From Paraglomus occultum (Eukaryota > Glomeromycota > Glomeromycetes > Paraglomerales > Paraglomeraceae), in NCBI GenBank assembly GCA_910592205.1, contig CAJVPJ010000150.1:1-39760 (forward strand): a stretch of 39,760 bases of DNA, given 5' to 3'. The notes beneath the pieces were generated by a model. It was not told the origin of the DNA, did no database searches, and worked only from the letters and a program-made list of their open reading frames with translations. Each line of letters starts with the position of its first letter. The stretch's first letter is position 1. Below are positions 39,665 through 39,760 of the stretch, piece after piece. A program made the translations under genes and the position numbers.

Positions 39665-39760
39665 CTGAAACTCAATTGACATTTCATAACTATTTCTCGG
39701 TTTAGGCAAATCTCCAGTATGTAAGAGTTTACTAGAGTATTTACTCTCCTTCTCGAGACG
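39665..39760 (-). CDS. Partial exon of an unidentified gene, running off the edge
   Basis: The minus strand is open from the window edge to a clean CAG|GTATGA donor at 39665/39664: 96 bases, 32 residues, in a frame reading LEKESKYSSKLLHTGDLPKP and then RNSYEMSIEFQ. The composition and the well-placed donor suggest a true coding exon whose upstream part lies beyond the window. I do not see its next exon convincingly to the left, and I cannot name the family. Confidence 0.45.

Noticed and set aside
1-39760. Possible CRISPR array or bacterial operon
   Set aside because: The only repeated short units are a leader tandem repeat without spacers and eukaryotic segmental duplications; genes have spliceosomal introns.

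Overview
The window is nuclear eukaryotic DNA: AT-rich, with short GT-AG introns of about 48-108 bases and no bacterial signals. Fourteen small exons in one gene, an AP-4 adaptor subunit (AP-4 is generally absent from Dikarya) and a Crinkler-type NTPase-nuclease gene together suggest an early-diverging fungus. A Mucoromycota or Glomeromycotina member is my best guess, but that is inference.

Left end (1-6.3 kb): a decayed transposon fragment, then two single-copy housekeeping genes on the minus strand. These are the AP-4 complex beta subunit (14 coding exons, 750 residues) and a TTC1-like TPR co-chaperone (4 exons, 239 residues). I rebuilt both by joining exons; the sums are whole codons and the proteins align along their length with their families.

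Centre (6.4-35.5 kb): an accessory block made by repeated segmental duplication. Its signature is a family of tiny MYB proteins of 111-119 residues, each little more than two MYB repeats. The genes share a four-exon plan: a 21-base first exon, a 101-base exon, a 26-base microexon and a 197-base last exon. Most intact copies have a TATA box 40-75 bases upstream of the start. I find six copies with open frames (6.4-7.0, 13.8-14.4, 24.0-24.6, 28.4-29.0, 32.8-33.4 and 34.8-35.4 kb), three multi-exon pseudogenes (15.4, 27.0 and 31.1 kb) and one exon fragment (10.9 kb). The duplicated unit runs: 5' end of TTC1, type-1 MYB, a divergent unknown ORF, type-2 MYB, repeated spacer. Broken TTC1 5' ends travel with the copies, which points to the TTC1-MYB locus at 6 kb as the source. 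Two about 5-kb arms (12.43-17.30 and 25.5-30.5 kb) are inverted relative to each other and enclose about 8 kb.

Inside that inverted repeat sits one large two-exon gene (18.3-21.0 kb, minus strand). It encodes a P-loop NTPase joined to a restriction-endonuclease-like domain, the architecture of Crinkler/CR-type effectors, with the key residues present. A second decayed transposon fragment lies just beside it.

Right end (35.5-39.8 kb): largely unassigned sequence with weak minus-strand exon candidates, including one open exon that runs off the right edge. No tRNA, rRNA or CRISPR array was found.
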